A stretch of 64,000 nucleotides of DNA. Origin: Bacteroidales bacterium (GTDB taxonomy: Bacteria; Bacteroidota; Bacteroidia; Bacteroidales; F082). Under the pieces are notes generated by a model. That model saw nothing but the letters and a program-made list of their open reading frames with translations, did no database searches and was not told the DNA's origin. Positions 1-7,316 of the stretch are shown piece after piece. Position numbers and translations under genes: made by a program. How positions within the stretch are numbered: position 1 is the stretch's first letter; every line of letters begins with the position of its first letter. Where the stretch lies: NCBI GenBank assembly GCA_016290215.1, contig JAEETH010000007.1, positions 39,465 through 103,464 of the forward strand. The letters run 5' to 3'.

Positions 1-691
1 TCACATGGCTCGAAGCGCCAGTGAGGACATAGCGCACAAAGCAGAACCAGATGTAATAGATACAGAGGAACATGAACAAGGCGAAGCCCGCCAACAGCCA
101 TCCGCTGCTGAAGAGGAACACGGGCACAAGCGGCGTCATCAATGCGAGCATTGCGATACTCACCTTCATCCAAGAGAGCAGGTTGTTGCGCTCCTCGTCG
201 TAATAATTAGCCAACACCAACTCCATACGCGACATCTCGCGCAGGTGAAACCAGCTGAAACACAGTTGCATCAGGCCGTAGAGGATGCTTGCTGCGATTT
301 CGGCCCAAAGCAGTCGCGATGAGTCTTCGCCGCCCATAAGTCCGAAAGCCAAAAGTCCGATAGACACGATCCACGTGACTGGGCCAATCAGCACCTCTAA
401 ACGCTTGAAGCGCCCTTGCCGTATCAGGTTGGTGATGTTCAGCGACAGGTGTACTGCTGCGGGGATGAAGAAGGCCAGATTGACGATGATCGCGAGGGTC
501 TTGTTCGTCTCACGGAGGCCAGTGACATATTGTATGAGGAACTGCACGGCAATCAGCGACAGGCCGATGGTCATCAGCCACCGTGAGCGGCTGGCCACAC
601 GGTCTTCCTTCGCCCGACGGGGCAGCAACGTCGCCAACGACAACGCCATCAGCGTCATCATCACGATACCGGTCAGTTGCATTTCTTTCAT
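1..691 (-). CDS. Membrane-anchored regulator, N-terminal part (cut by window edge)
   Basis: Reading the minus strand from an ATG at 689-691 gives an open frame of 230 codons that runs off the left edge without a stop. The visible part is mostly hydrophobic: I see about six membrane segments separated by short charged loops, ending in a Trp/Phe/Tyr-rich helix just before the edge. Just before the last two helices is an acidic and basic stretch containing YYDEERNN. In Bacteroidales this kind of N-terminal membrane region is commonly joined to a cytoplasmic AraC-type helix-turn-helix domain, less often to a histidine kinase; that half lies outside the window, so the output domain is inferred. 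The gene is divergent from the small ORF at 847, with a repeated operator-like motif between them (729-799). Identity as a real gene is fairly sure; its exact class is not. Confidence 0.6.
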   Translation of the reverse strand, partial: MKEMQLTGIVMMTLMALSLATLLPRRAKEDRVASRSRWLMTIGLSLIAVQFLIQYVTGLRETNKTLAIIVNLAFFIPAAVHLSLNITNLIRQGRFKRLEVLIGPVTWIVSIGLLAFGLMGGEDSSRLLWAEIAASILYGLMQLCFSWFHLREMSRMELVLANYYDEERNNLLSWMKVSIAMLALMTPLVPVFLFSSGWLLAGFALFMFLCIYYIWFCFVRYVLTGASSHV

Positions 692-728
692 TATGAAAAG
701 GGTTTGACGAGGCAAAATTATAAAAAAA

Positions 729-799
729 ATTGTCTCAATTCTACGAATTGCAACACCTAATTGTGCGATTTGAGACACCATTGTGCGATTTGAGACACC
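729..799. promoter_or_regulatory. Operator-like direct repeats in a divergent intergenic region
   Basis: The 20-bp sequence attgtgcgatttgagacacc occurs twice in exact tandem (760-779 and 780-799). A third, inverted partial copy (TGTCTCAATT) lies at about 731-740. The sites sit between the start of the minus-strand membrane regulator (691) and a plus-strand -7 box at 819-826. The arrangement suggests binding sites for a transcription factor, possibly the neighbouring regulator, but this is inference. Confidence 0.5.
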
Positions 800-818
800 T
801 TGTTTTATAGGGACTTGG

Positions 819-826
819 TAGTTTTG
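819..826 (+). promoter_or_regulatory. Bacteroidota -7 box TAGTTTTG
   Basis: TAGTTTTG fits the TAnnTTTG consensus and is followed by TAGC. A TTG-rich -33 candidate (TTGTTTT) lies about 20 bp upstream at 800-806, directly after the tandem operator-like repeats. It would drive the small ORF at 847 and possibly the large surface protein at 1065. Confidence 0.5.
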
Positions 827-846
827 TAGCATAAATAAGCCAACCT

Positions 847-1014
847 ATGACCCTACACGAACTTTTTGTCGGCCATCCCTTCATCGCCTGGAGCCTCGTC
901 GCCTTTGTCGCGGCGGAGCTGGTGGTGGCGGGGGTGATTGTTGTGCGGCTGTTTAGGAAACCCAGGTCCGATAAGGGTGATAAGGCATCTGGATTGCTTC
1001 GTTCCTCGCAATGA
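847..1014 (+). CDS. Small single-span membrane protein, 55 aa (hypothetical)
   Basis: ATG at 847 opens a 55-codon frame ending in TGA at 1012-1014. The product begins MTLHELFVGHPFIAW and continues into a hydrophobic Ala/Val/Leu segment at about residues 14-35, followed by a basic tail, RLFRKPRSDKG. This is the layout of a small inner-membrane protein with one span. The start lies about 20 bp after a good -7 box. The last ~10 residues and the stop are encoded by a widespread-type repeat (991-1015), so the original C-terminus may have been shorter. I recognise no family, and the function is unknown. It could also be a spurious frame in the leader of the 1065 gene. Confidence 0.42.
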   Translation: MTLHELFVGHPFIAWSLVAFVAAELVVAGVIVVRLFRKPRSDKGDKASGLLRSSQ

Positions 1015-1015
1015 C
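991..1015. repeat. Dispersed-type inverted repeat GGATTGCTTCGTTCCTCGCAATG...
   Basis: The 25-bp stretch carries inverted arms ATTGC and GCAAT around a TTCG-containing centre. The reverse complement reads as TCATTGCGAGGAACG then AAGCAATCC, a motif I know as a common interspersed repeat in many environmental bacterial genomes. Here it overlaps the end of the small ORF at 847. Only one full copy is seen in this window. Confidence 0.5.
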
Positions 1016-1064
1016 GCGAAGCGACAACTGAACAACTGACAACTAAACAACTAAACAAAATACA

Positions 1065-4000
1065 ATGACCAAACATCTACATCTCAAAAAAGTCCTCGCC
1101 ACGCTGCTCACCATAGTAGCCGCCCTCGCGGGGCAACAGGCTTTCGCCACCATCACCAGTCCCATGTCCCTCACGGGAAATAGCGCCCTCATGAACGGCC
1201 AATACTATCATGTATGGAAAACCGAGGGCTTCTTGGGATATTTTGCCCAGCCAAGGACAGAGGGTAGCAGCTACACCTTCAACGGCCAGAACATCGGCCT
1301 CCAAGGGGGCGATGTCAGAATCACAGGCACGCTCAACTTCACCGAGTCCAACGACTTCACCGACGTCACCACGGGCAGCACGGTCACGGTTGAATTCTAT
1401 TCCACCAACTTTTGGTTCTTCAACGCCGAGGTCAAGAAACTGGACGGCACCAGCGTTTCGGGCTGCTCCGCCTCGGCCAGCAACGACCACAACTCCATCA
1501 CCATCACCATCCCGTCGGGCAAGACCTTCGGCAACATCTACCTCGACTTCGTGGCCTACGAGCCTTTCTACAACTACAACACCACGATCAGCGGCGTCGA
1601 GAGCACGTACATCTACACCGGCAGCCCCATCGAGCCTGTGCCCACCGTCACCTACAAAGGCACGGTGCTCACCGCAGGCACCGACTACACCGTGAGCTAC
1701 TCCAACTCCACCGGGCCTGGCCCCGCCACCGTCACCGTCACGGGCACGGGCCAATACGCCGGCACCGTCTCGGTCAACTACAACATCCGCGCCATCACTC
1801 TCAATGACTTCACCAGCCTTGGCAACAACACCTATGCCATTGCCACGACGGCCGACCTCGACCACCTCGCCGGCTATGTCAAACTCGACAACGACTGCCA
1901 AGGCCTCACCTTCAAGCAGACCGCCGACATCGCCTATACTTACACCACGGCATGGAACAGCAGCACTGGCGGCGAGACCAACTTCACCGCCATCGGCGGC
2001 TGGGGCAGGCCCTTCAAAGGCACCTTCGACGGGCAAAACCACAGCATCAGCGGCATACGCATCTCGAAAAACGGCCGCACCGACTCCGACAAGTGCCAAG
2101 GACTCTTTGGCTTTGTCTATACCAGTAGCACCGTGAGGAACGTCATCCTTGCCGACACCCGCATCAAAGGCTACACCGGCACCGGCGGCATCGTGGGCGT
2201 CAACTCCGGCACCATCGAGGATTGCCGCGTGCAGGGCAATGTACTTGTCAAGAGTTCAGGAGCAGGCTCCAACACCAGCAGCAGCGATGACGGCAGCGAC
2301 TTCGGCGGCATTGCGGGCAGCAACAACGGCGGCACCGTCACCCGCTGCACCAGTAGCGTCACCATTGACGGCTCTATAGGCGTTTACATCCCGCAATCGG
2401 ACAATATAATCAACAATTATTCTAACAACCTCGGTAGCATCGTCGGCAACAACAGCGGCACCGTCAGCAACTGCCTTGCACTCAACGCTGTGGTCACTGG
2501 CGACCAGTATGCCGCTGCCATCGTCGGCAACAACGGCGGCACCCTCACCGCTAACCATTACCGTGGCTGCACCGTGACCAACGACAACCACTCCAACGGT
2601 TCTTCCATCGATGTTGGCGTCGGCACCAACCACGGCAGCGAGGACCAGGACGGTGCACGCAGCGTCCACGCCCTCACCCTCGGCACGGACATCACCGCCA
2701 CGGGCGAGAGCGTCGTCATCGACGGCACCACCTACTATGCGTCGAACACCACCATCACCCTCGGCAACAGCGGCACCGTGCCCGCAGGCCAAATGCCCGT
2801 CTATTCAGTGAACGGCACCGCCATCGAGGGCAACACCTTCACGATGCCCACCAATGACAATGCCACGGTGAGCGCAACCTTTGTTTCGGCCTGGAGCGGC
2901 AGCGGCACCTCGGGCAGCCCCTATGTCATCACCACCACGGCGCAACTCGACGCCCTGGCGGCAGCGGTGAAGAGCGGCGAAACCTACAGCGGCACCTATT
3001 TCGTGTTGGGCAACGACATCGCCTACAGCACCGAGGGCCTCGGCGACACCGACGAGAACTTCACCACCATCGGCGGCTACTTCGACGGCAGCGACAAGAA
3101 CTTCAGCGGCAACTTCAACGGCCAAAACCATACCATCAGCGGCATACGCCTCTACAAGAACGGCACCGCCGCCCCAAGCATGAACCAAGGATTGTTCGGC
3201 AGGATTGACGGGGCCACCATCGAAAACGTCATCCTTGCCGATGCCCGCATCACCGGTTATCGATACGTCGGCGGACTCGTGGGCAACAAAGTCAGTGGAA
3301 CGGTGCAGAACTGTCTTGTCCTCGAATCGACCATCACTTGTGCGGATAAATATGTGGGCGCCCTCTTTGGCAAGAACACCGGCACCATCGCCGCCAACTA
3401 CTACCACAACTGTACCGTGAACGGCACGAATAACGCCACCAACGTGGGTGCAGGCGGCAATGGCGGCGTGAGCGCGTCAAGCGACACGGACGGCGCACGC
3501 AGCGTGCATACGCTCACCATACAGAACGGGGACATCACCGCCACTGGCTCGACCGTTGCCTACCAAGGCACCACCTGGTACGCCAGCAACACCACCGTCA
3601 CCTTGGGCTACAACAACCTGCTTGAGGGCTGCGTGGCGACCTATAGCCTTGACGGCAACATCCTCACGGGCAACACCTTCACCATGCCCGCCGCCGATGC
3701 CACCGTGAACGGCTCCTTCGTCAGCCACTGGCATGCCGACGCCGACCACGACGGCACCACCGAGGAACGCGCCTACATCATCACCACCACGGCGGGCCTC
3801 GACCTGCTGGCCACCAAGGTGAACGGTGGCACCGACTACTACCACAAGTTCTTCAAGTTGGGCGCGGACATCGCCTACGACGGCACGGAGAACAACTACA
3901 CCGCCATCGGCAACAGTTCCAAATACTTCATAGGCACCTTCGACGGCGACGGCTACGCTGTGAGCGGCATCCATATCAACACCAGTAGCGATTACCAAGG

Positions 4001-6866
4001 CCTCTTCGGCTACGTCGGCTACACTGGCACCGTAAAGAACGTCACGCTGCGCAGCAGCACCATCACAGGCATGAATTACGTCGGCGGCATTGTCGGCTTC
4101 CTGTATCGCGGCACCGTCACCGACTGCCGCGTGGAGGGCACCGTCACCATCGGTACCTATGACAATGGTTCCAATTCCCACGGCGGAATCGTCGGCCATA
4201 TGAATTACACGACCGTCAACGGCTGCATCAGCGCCGCCACCGTGACCAACAACGGCAAGAGCGGTTGTTATTACTATGGCGGCATCGTAGGCCGACTCTC
4301 TGACGGCACCGTCAGCAACAACCTCGCCCTCGGCGCCAACGTCAGCGCAAACAATTATAAAGGCGCCATCGTGGGAGACAGCCGCGGCACCCTCGCCCAC
4401 AACTACTATCACGGCTGCACCGTAAACGGCGCCACCAGCGGCATCGGCACCAACAGCGGCGACGTCAGCGAGGACGACGGGGCGGTACAGGTCTTCAGCC
4501 TCACCCTGGGCGAAGGCATCACGGCCACGCCAGCACCGGCGGTCACCTGCGACGGCATCAATTACTACACCACAGGCACGGAAATCACGCTGAACGCGAA
4601 CGCAGGCTATGCCATCACCTCCGCCACCCTCACCTACGGCGGCAACGACTATCCCATCGTGGGCAACAGTTTTGAGATGCCGGCACAGGATGTGGCAGTG
4701 ACCGCCGTCCTTCAAGTACGCTACACCTTCGACAGCAACACCGGCGCGCTAACACTCCTCTTCGGTGAGTTCAACAAGGACAACAAGTGGGGTAACGATG
4801 TCGATCCATCGGCAGTCACAAGCGTCACCGCCACCAACGAGGTGAGCTTCACGGGCGACTGCTCTTACCTGTTCCAGGGCTTCACAAATTGCACGAGCAT
4901 GGATCTGACTGATGTGAACACCGCCAATGTCACCAACATGAGCTACATGTTCTACGGCTGCTCCGGCCTCCAATCGCTCAATGTCTCGGGCTGGAACACC
5001 ACCAATGTCACCGACATGAGCTACATATTCCGGGGCTGCTTTGGCCTCCAATCGCTCGACCTCTCGGGCTGGAACACCGACAAGGTCGTCAACATGAGCT
5101 ACATGTTCACCAGTTGCACAGACCTCCAATCGCTCAATATCTCGAGCTGGAACACCGCCAATGTCACCAACATGCAATACATGTTCTACTGCTGCTCTGG
5201 CCTCCAATCGCTCAATTTCTCGGGCTGGAACACCGCCAATGTCACCGACATGAGCGGCATGTTCTTAGGCTGCTCGGGCCTCCAATCGCTCGACCTCTCG
5301 GGCTGGAACACCGCCAATGTCACCGACATGAGCTACATGTTCTACAGCTTCTGGGGCCTCCAATCGCTCAATATCTCGGGCTGGAACACCTCCAATGTCT
5401 CCGACATGAGCGGCATGTTCCTGAACTGCACGAACCTCGCCACCATCTACGTGGGTGAGGGTTGGAACACCATACACGTCGTCATCCAACACTCATCCAA
5501 CATGTTCACTAATTGCACCTCGTTGGTCGGCGGCATGGGCACCACCTACAACTCGAACCACACAAATGCTGAATACGCCCGCATCGACGGCGGCCCAGAC
5601 AACCCAGGATACTTCACGGGACGGTTCACCAAGGAGATTGCGGGCTACGGCAACGACGAGAACCCTGGCGGCTACTACCTCATCGCCTCGCCTGTTCCTT
5701 CGATTACACCTACGCTCGCCAATGGTTTCATCACCGACGACAATACCAATCCAGACAACCGCACCTACGACCTGTACTACTTCGACCAAACCGGAGACGC
5801 CAACGGCAAGGAATGGAAGAACTACAGGGCACATCCCGAGTTCACCTCATTGGTCAGCGGCCAAGGCTACCTCTACGCCAGCAAAAATGGCACTACACTC
5901 CTCTTTAGCGGCGCGCCTTACAGCGGCGAAGGCCAAGTCGATTTGACCTATTCAGAGGATAATGAAGACCAAGGAATGTGGGGCTGGAACCTCATCGGCA
6001 ACCCCTTCGCCGAAACCGCCAACCTGCCTTCCGGCCTTTCCTACTACACCCTGAACGACACCCGCTCCGAACTCATAGCAGGCAATGCAAGCACCATCGG
6101 AGCCATGGAAGCCATCTTTGTGAAGGCCACTGGTACGGGGCAATCCGTACAGTTCACCATGCAAAGCCGTGGCGGCATTTCGAGAGGCTCAACGGCCGCT
6201 GTCAACGCTATTTTGTCGCTCAACCTGACCGACAACCATAATCGTCTCATCGACCGCGCCATTGTCCGCTTCGATGAAGGCCAACCCCTGCCCAAATTCC
6301 AAATCCGTGAAACCAGCACGAAGGTTTATATCCCGCAGAAGGGGAAGGATTATGCGGTGATAAATGTATGTACAGACGGTGCATGCACCGTCTCTACAGA
6401 GATGCCCGTCAATTTCAAGGCCGAGGAAAACGGCGAATACACGATTACGGTGAACATTGACAATGTGGAAGTGAATTACCTGCACCTGATTGATAATTTG
6501 ACTGGCAATGATGTCGACATGCTGGCCCTGAATGGTGGAGACGCGATAAATCGCGTCTCTAGATACACCTTCAAGGCCAGGACGACGGACTATGAGAGCC
6601 GATTCAAGCTGGTGTTCATCTGCGGGGATACAAACGATGACAATGATGGCGACAATGCGACCTTCGCTTTCTATAGCAACGGCAACTGGATTATTGCCAA
6701 CGAGGGTGAGGCCACGCTGCAAGTCGTCGATGTGATGGGTCGCATCCTCAGCAGCGAGACTATCAGCGGCAGCATCAACAAGGCCATTGATGCTGTGCCT
6801 GGGATGTATGTGTTGCGATTGGTGAATGGCAACGATATTAAGACACAGAAAATTGTGGTGAAGTAA
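1065..6866 (+). CDS. Giant T9SS surface protein with GLUG modules and BspA-like repeats, 1933 aa
   Basis: The protein starts with a signal peptide (basic MTKHLHLKK, hydrophobic core, cleavage near QQAFA at ~28). After a domain with a short Ig-like stretch (YTGSPIEPVPTVTYKG, ~185-245), three related modules follow at about 244-605, 606-884 and 885-1215. Each has an ITTTAQLD-type opening, a LGNDIAY strand, GTFDGQNHTISGI, QGLFG and GGIVG-type GLUG motifs, and a closing ITATG...TMP strand. Residues ~1250-1470 hold seven 26-residue BspA/DUF285-type units (LQSLDLSGWNTANVTDMSYM) encoded by a 78-bp tandem DNA repeat. A beta-rich region (GYYLIASPV) follows at 1525-1790, then a type-A T9SS sorting domain ending IKTQKIVVK. 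Such proteins are exported through the outer membrane and often act in adhesion; that role is inferred. Palindromic repeat elements sit in frame near the C-terminus (see findings). It is flanked by a terminator at 6875. Confidence 0.9.
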   Translation: MTKHLHLKKVLATLLTIVAALAGQQAFATITSPMSLTGNSALMNGQYYHVWKTEGFLGYFAQPRTEGSSYTFNGQNIGLQGGDVRITGTLNFTESNDFTDVTTGSTVTVEFYSTNFWFFNAEVKKLDGTSVSGCSASASNDHNSITITIPSGKTFGNIYLDFVAYEPFYNYNTTISGVESTYIYTGSPIEPVPTVTYKGTVLTAGTDYTVSYSNSTGPGPATVTVTGTGQYAGTVSVNYNIRAITLNDFTSLGNNTYAIATTADLDHLAGYVKLDNDCQGLTFKQTADIAYTYTTAWNSSTGGETNFTAIGGWGRPFKGTFDGQNHSISGIRISKNGRTDSDKCQGLFGFVYTSSTVRNVILADTRIKGYTGTGGIVGVNSGTIEDCRVQGNVLVKSSGAGSNTSSSDDGSDFGGIAGSNNGGTVTRCTSSVTIDGSIGVYIPQSDNIINNYSNNLGSIVGNNSGTVSNCLALNAVVTGDQYAAAIVGNNGGTLTANHYRGCTVTNDNHSNGSSIDVGVGTNHGSEDQDGARSVHALTLGTDITATGESVVIDGTTYYASNTTITLGNSGTVPAGQMPVYSVNGTAIEGNTFTMPTNDNATVSATFVSAWSGSGTSGSPYVITTTAQLDALAAAVKSGETYSGTYFVLGNDIAYSTEGLGDTDENFTTIGGYFDGSDKNFSGNFNGQNHTISGIRLYKNGTAAPSMNQGLFGRIDGATIENVILADARITGYRYVGGLVGNKVSGTVQNCLVLESTITCADKYVGALFGKNTGTIAANYYHNCTVNGTNNATNVGAGGNGGVSASSDTDGARSVHTLTIQNGDITATGSTVAYQGTTWYASNTTVTLGYNNLLEGCVATYSLDGNILTGNTFTMPAADATVNGSFVSHWHADADHDGTTEERAYIITTTAGLDLLATKVNGGTDYYHKFFKLGADIAYDGTENNYTAIGNSSKYFIGTFDGDGYAVSGIHINTSSDYQGLFGYVGYTGTVKNVTLRSSTITGMNYVGGIVGFLYRGTVTDCRVEGTVTIGTYDNGSNSHGGIVGHMNYTTVNGCISAATVTNNGKSGCYYYGGIVGRLSDGTVSNNLALGANVSANNYKGAIVGDSRGTLAHNYYHGCTVNGATSGIGTNSGDVSEDDGAVQVFSLTLGEGITATPAPAVTCDGINYYTTGTEITLNANAGYAITSATLTYGGNDYPIVGNSFEMPAQDVAVTAVLQVRYTFDSNTGALTLLFGEFNKDNKWGNDVDPSAVTSVTATNEVSFTGDCSYLFQGFTNCTSMDLTDVNTANVTNMSYMFYGCSGLQSLNVSGWNTTNVTDMSYIFRGCFGLQSLDLSGWNTDKVVNMSYMFTSCTDLQSLNISSWNTANVTNMQYMFYCCSGLQSLNFSGWNTANVTDMSGMFLGCSGLQSLDLSGWNTANVTDMSYMFYSFWGLQSLNISGWNTSNVSDMSGMFLNCTNLATIYVGEGWNTIHVVIQHSSNMFTNCTSLVGGMGTTYNSNHTNAEYARIDGGPDNPGYFTGRFTKEIAGYGNDENPGGYYLIASPVPSITPTLANGFITDDNTNPDNRTYDLYYFDQTGDANGKEWKNYRAHPEFTSLVSGQGYLYASKNGTTLLFSGAPYSGEGQVDLTYSEDNEDQGMWGWNLIGNPFAETANLPSGLSYYTLNDTRSELIAGNASTIGAMEAIFVKATGTGQSVQFTMQSRGGISRGSTAAVNAILSLNLTDNHNRLIDRAIVRFDEGQPLPKFQIRETSTKVYIPQKGKDYAVINVCTDGACTVSTEMPVNFKAEENGEYTITVNIDNVEVNYLHLIDNLTGNDVDMLALNGGDAINRVSRYTFKARTTDYESRFKLVFICGDTNDDNDGDNATFAFYSNGNWIIANEGEATLQVVDVMGRILSSETISGSINKAIDAVPGMYVLRLVNGNDIKTQKIVVK
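4890..5435 (+). repeat. 78-bp tandem repeats encoding BspA-like leucine-rich units
   Basis: The motif ctccaatcgctc recurs at 4968, 5046, 5124, 5202, 5280 and 5358, exactly 78 bp apart, giving seven units counting the first at 4890. Each unit encodes 26 residues with the pattern LQSL.(L/I)SGWNT.NVTDMSYMF..C.G. The high DNA identity suggests recent copy-number change by recombination or slippage. Confidence 0.9.
6177..6200. repeat. Family E-like repeat inside a coding region (candidate)
   Basis: GGCATTTCGAGAGGCTCAACGGCC matches the family E half-site seen at 28267-28290 at 21 of 24 positions by eye. It is read in frame as GGISRGSTA within the large surface protein. It may be a diverged insertion or chance similarity. 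Confidence 0.4.
6369..6398. repeat. 30-bp GAGACG/CGTCTC palindrome inside the surface-protein gene
   Basis: Arms of 15 bp (6369-6383 and 6384-6398) are inverted copies with one mismatch, TGTACAGACGGTGCA against TGCACCGTCTCTACA. It is translated in frame as part of VCTDGACTVST. The same TGTAGAGACG-type ends occur in malQ (41727-41756). Confidence 0.75.
6538..6559. repeat. GAGACGCGAT palindrome inside the surface-protein gene
   Basis: Perfect 10-bp arms GAGACGCGAT (6538-6547) and ATCGCGTCTC (6550-6559) are separated by AA and translated in frame as GDAINRVSR. It belongs to the same palindrome class as 6369-6398 and 41727-41756. Confidence 0.75.
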
Positions 6867-6874
6867 TGCAAATC

Positions 6875-6907
6875 AACGGGAAGCCGCCGATTGGCGAGCT
6901 TCCCGTT
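6875..6907. terminator. Bidirectional hairpin between convergent genes
   Basis: AACGGGAAGC (6875-6884) pairs with GCTTCCCGTT (6898-6907), and an inner CGCC/GGCG stem encloses a GATT loop. It lies between the convergent ends of the surface-protein gene (6866) and the PAS protein (6922). There is no strong T-run, so termination is inferred from position and stem strength. Confidence 0.6.
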
Positions 6908-6921
6908 GCAATCCGAAACAC

Positions 6922-7257
6922 CTACCCCCTATCATAATGCGGCATGTCATCAGGCAGGATGATGGAGAACTCAATCAGTCCGCCGACGACTTGCTTGGCA
7001 TCATCCTCATACCAAGGCGTTTGGTAAATCAGTTTCTTCTTGCCTTTCTTTGAAATCGTGTAGACATTGGTCGCGGCATCGTCCAGAAGATGGCGGATGA
7101 TTTGCTGCGAGCGTGCGTTGTGGCATCCCATAAGGTCGCGGCCACGAGCATCGCCGTTCACTTCAATGCTGCTGTCGTTTTGGTAAAGGATTTCGCCGTC
7201 CTTGGCGCTGATGGTGATGGCCAGATTGAGGCCTTTGAAATAATCGGGTGTATTCAT
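6922..7257 (-). CDS. Small PAS-like domain protein, 111 aa
   Basis: The sequence reads like a single PAS fold: a strand at residues 12-18 (AITISAKDG), an EILYQN turn typical of the 'what was the agent thinking of' PAS beta-hairpin, helices around 35-60 containing GRDLMGCHNARSQQII, then paired strands with TISKKGKKKLIYQTP and GLIEFSII. No effector domain follows, so it would act as a sensor module that binds a small ligand or partner; the ligand is unknown. Similar stand-alone PAS proteins occur in anaerobes. Its -7 box (TATCTTTG on the minus strand, 7274-7281) is back to back with the promoter of the LptF-type gene. Family call moderately sure. Confidence 0.65.
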   Translation of the reverse strand: MNTPDYFKGLNLAITISAKDGEILYQNDSSIEVNGDARGRDLMGCHNARSQQIIRHLLDDAATNVYTISKKGKKKLIYQTPWYEDDAKQVVGGLIEFSIILPDDMPHYDRG

Positions 7258-7273
7258 AGCGTGAAATTTTCGG

Positions 7274-7281
7274 CAAAGATA
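7274..7281 (-). promoter_or_regulatory. -7 box TATCTTTG for the PAS gene
   Basis: CAAAGATA on the plus strand is TATCTTTG on the minus strand, 17 bp upstream of the PAS start at 7257. It lies only 9 bp from the plus-strand -7 box at 7291, so two polymerases could interfere. Confidence 0.55.
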
Positions 7282-7290
7282 GAATTTTTC

Positions 7291-7298
7291 TAAATTTG
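7291..7298 (+). promoter_or_regulatory. -7 box TAAATTTG for the LptF/G-type gene
   Basis: TAAATTTGCAGC precedes the ATG at 7317 by about 18 bp. The frame could be extended upstream to a TTG at 7296, but that codon lies inside this box, which is why 7317 is chosen as the start. Confidence 0.6.
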
Positions 7299-7316
7299 CA
7301 GCGTTTTAATTTCACG

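Noticed and set aside
1077-4715. Long minus-strand frames (for example 1077-2099 and 3477-4715) opposite the giant surface protein
   Set aside because: They consist of low-complexity Ala/Gly/Val/Asp translations that mirror the repetitive coding strand; no domain, no promoter, and the plus frame has signal peptide and sorting domain.
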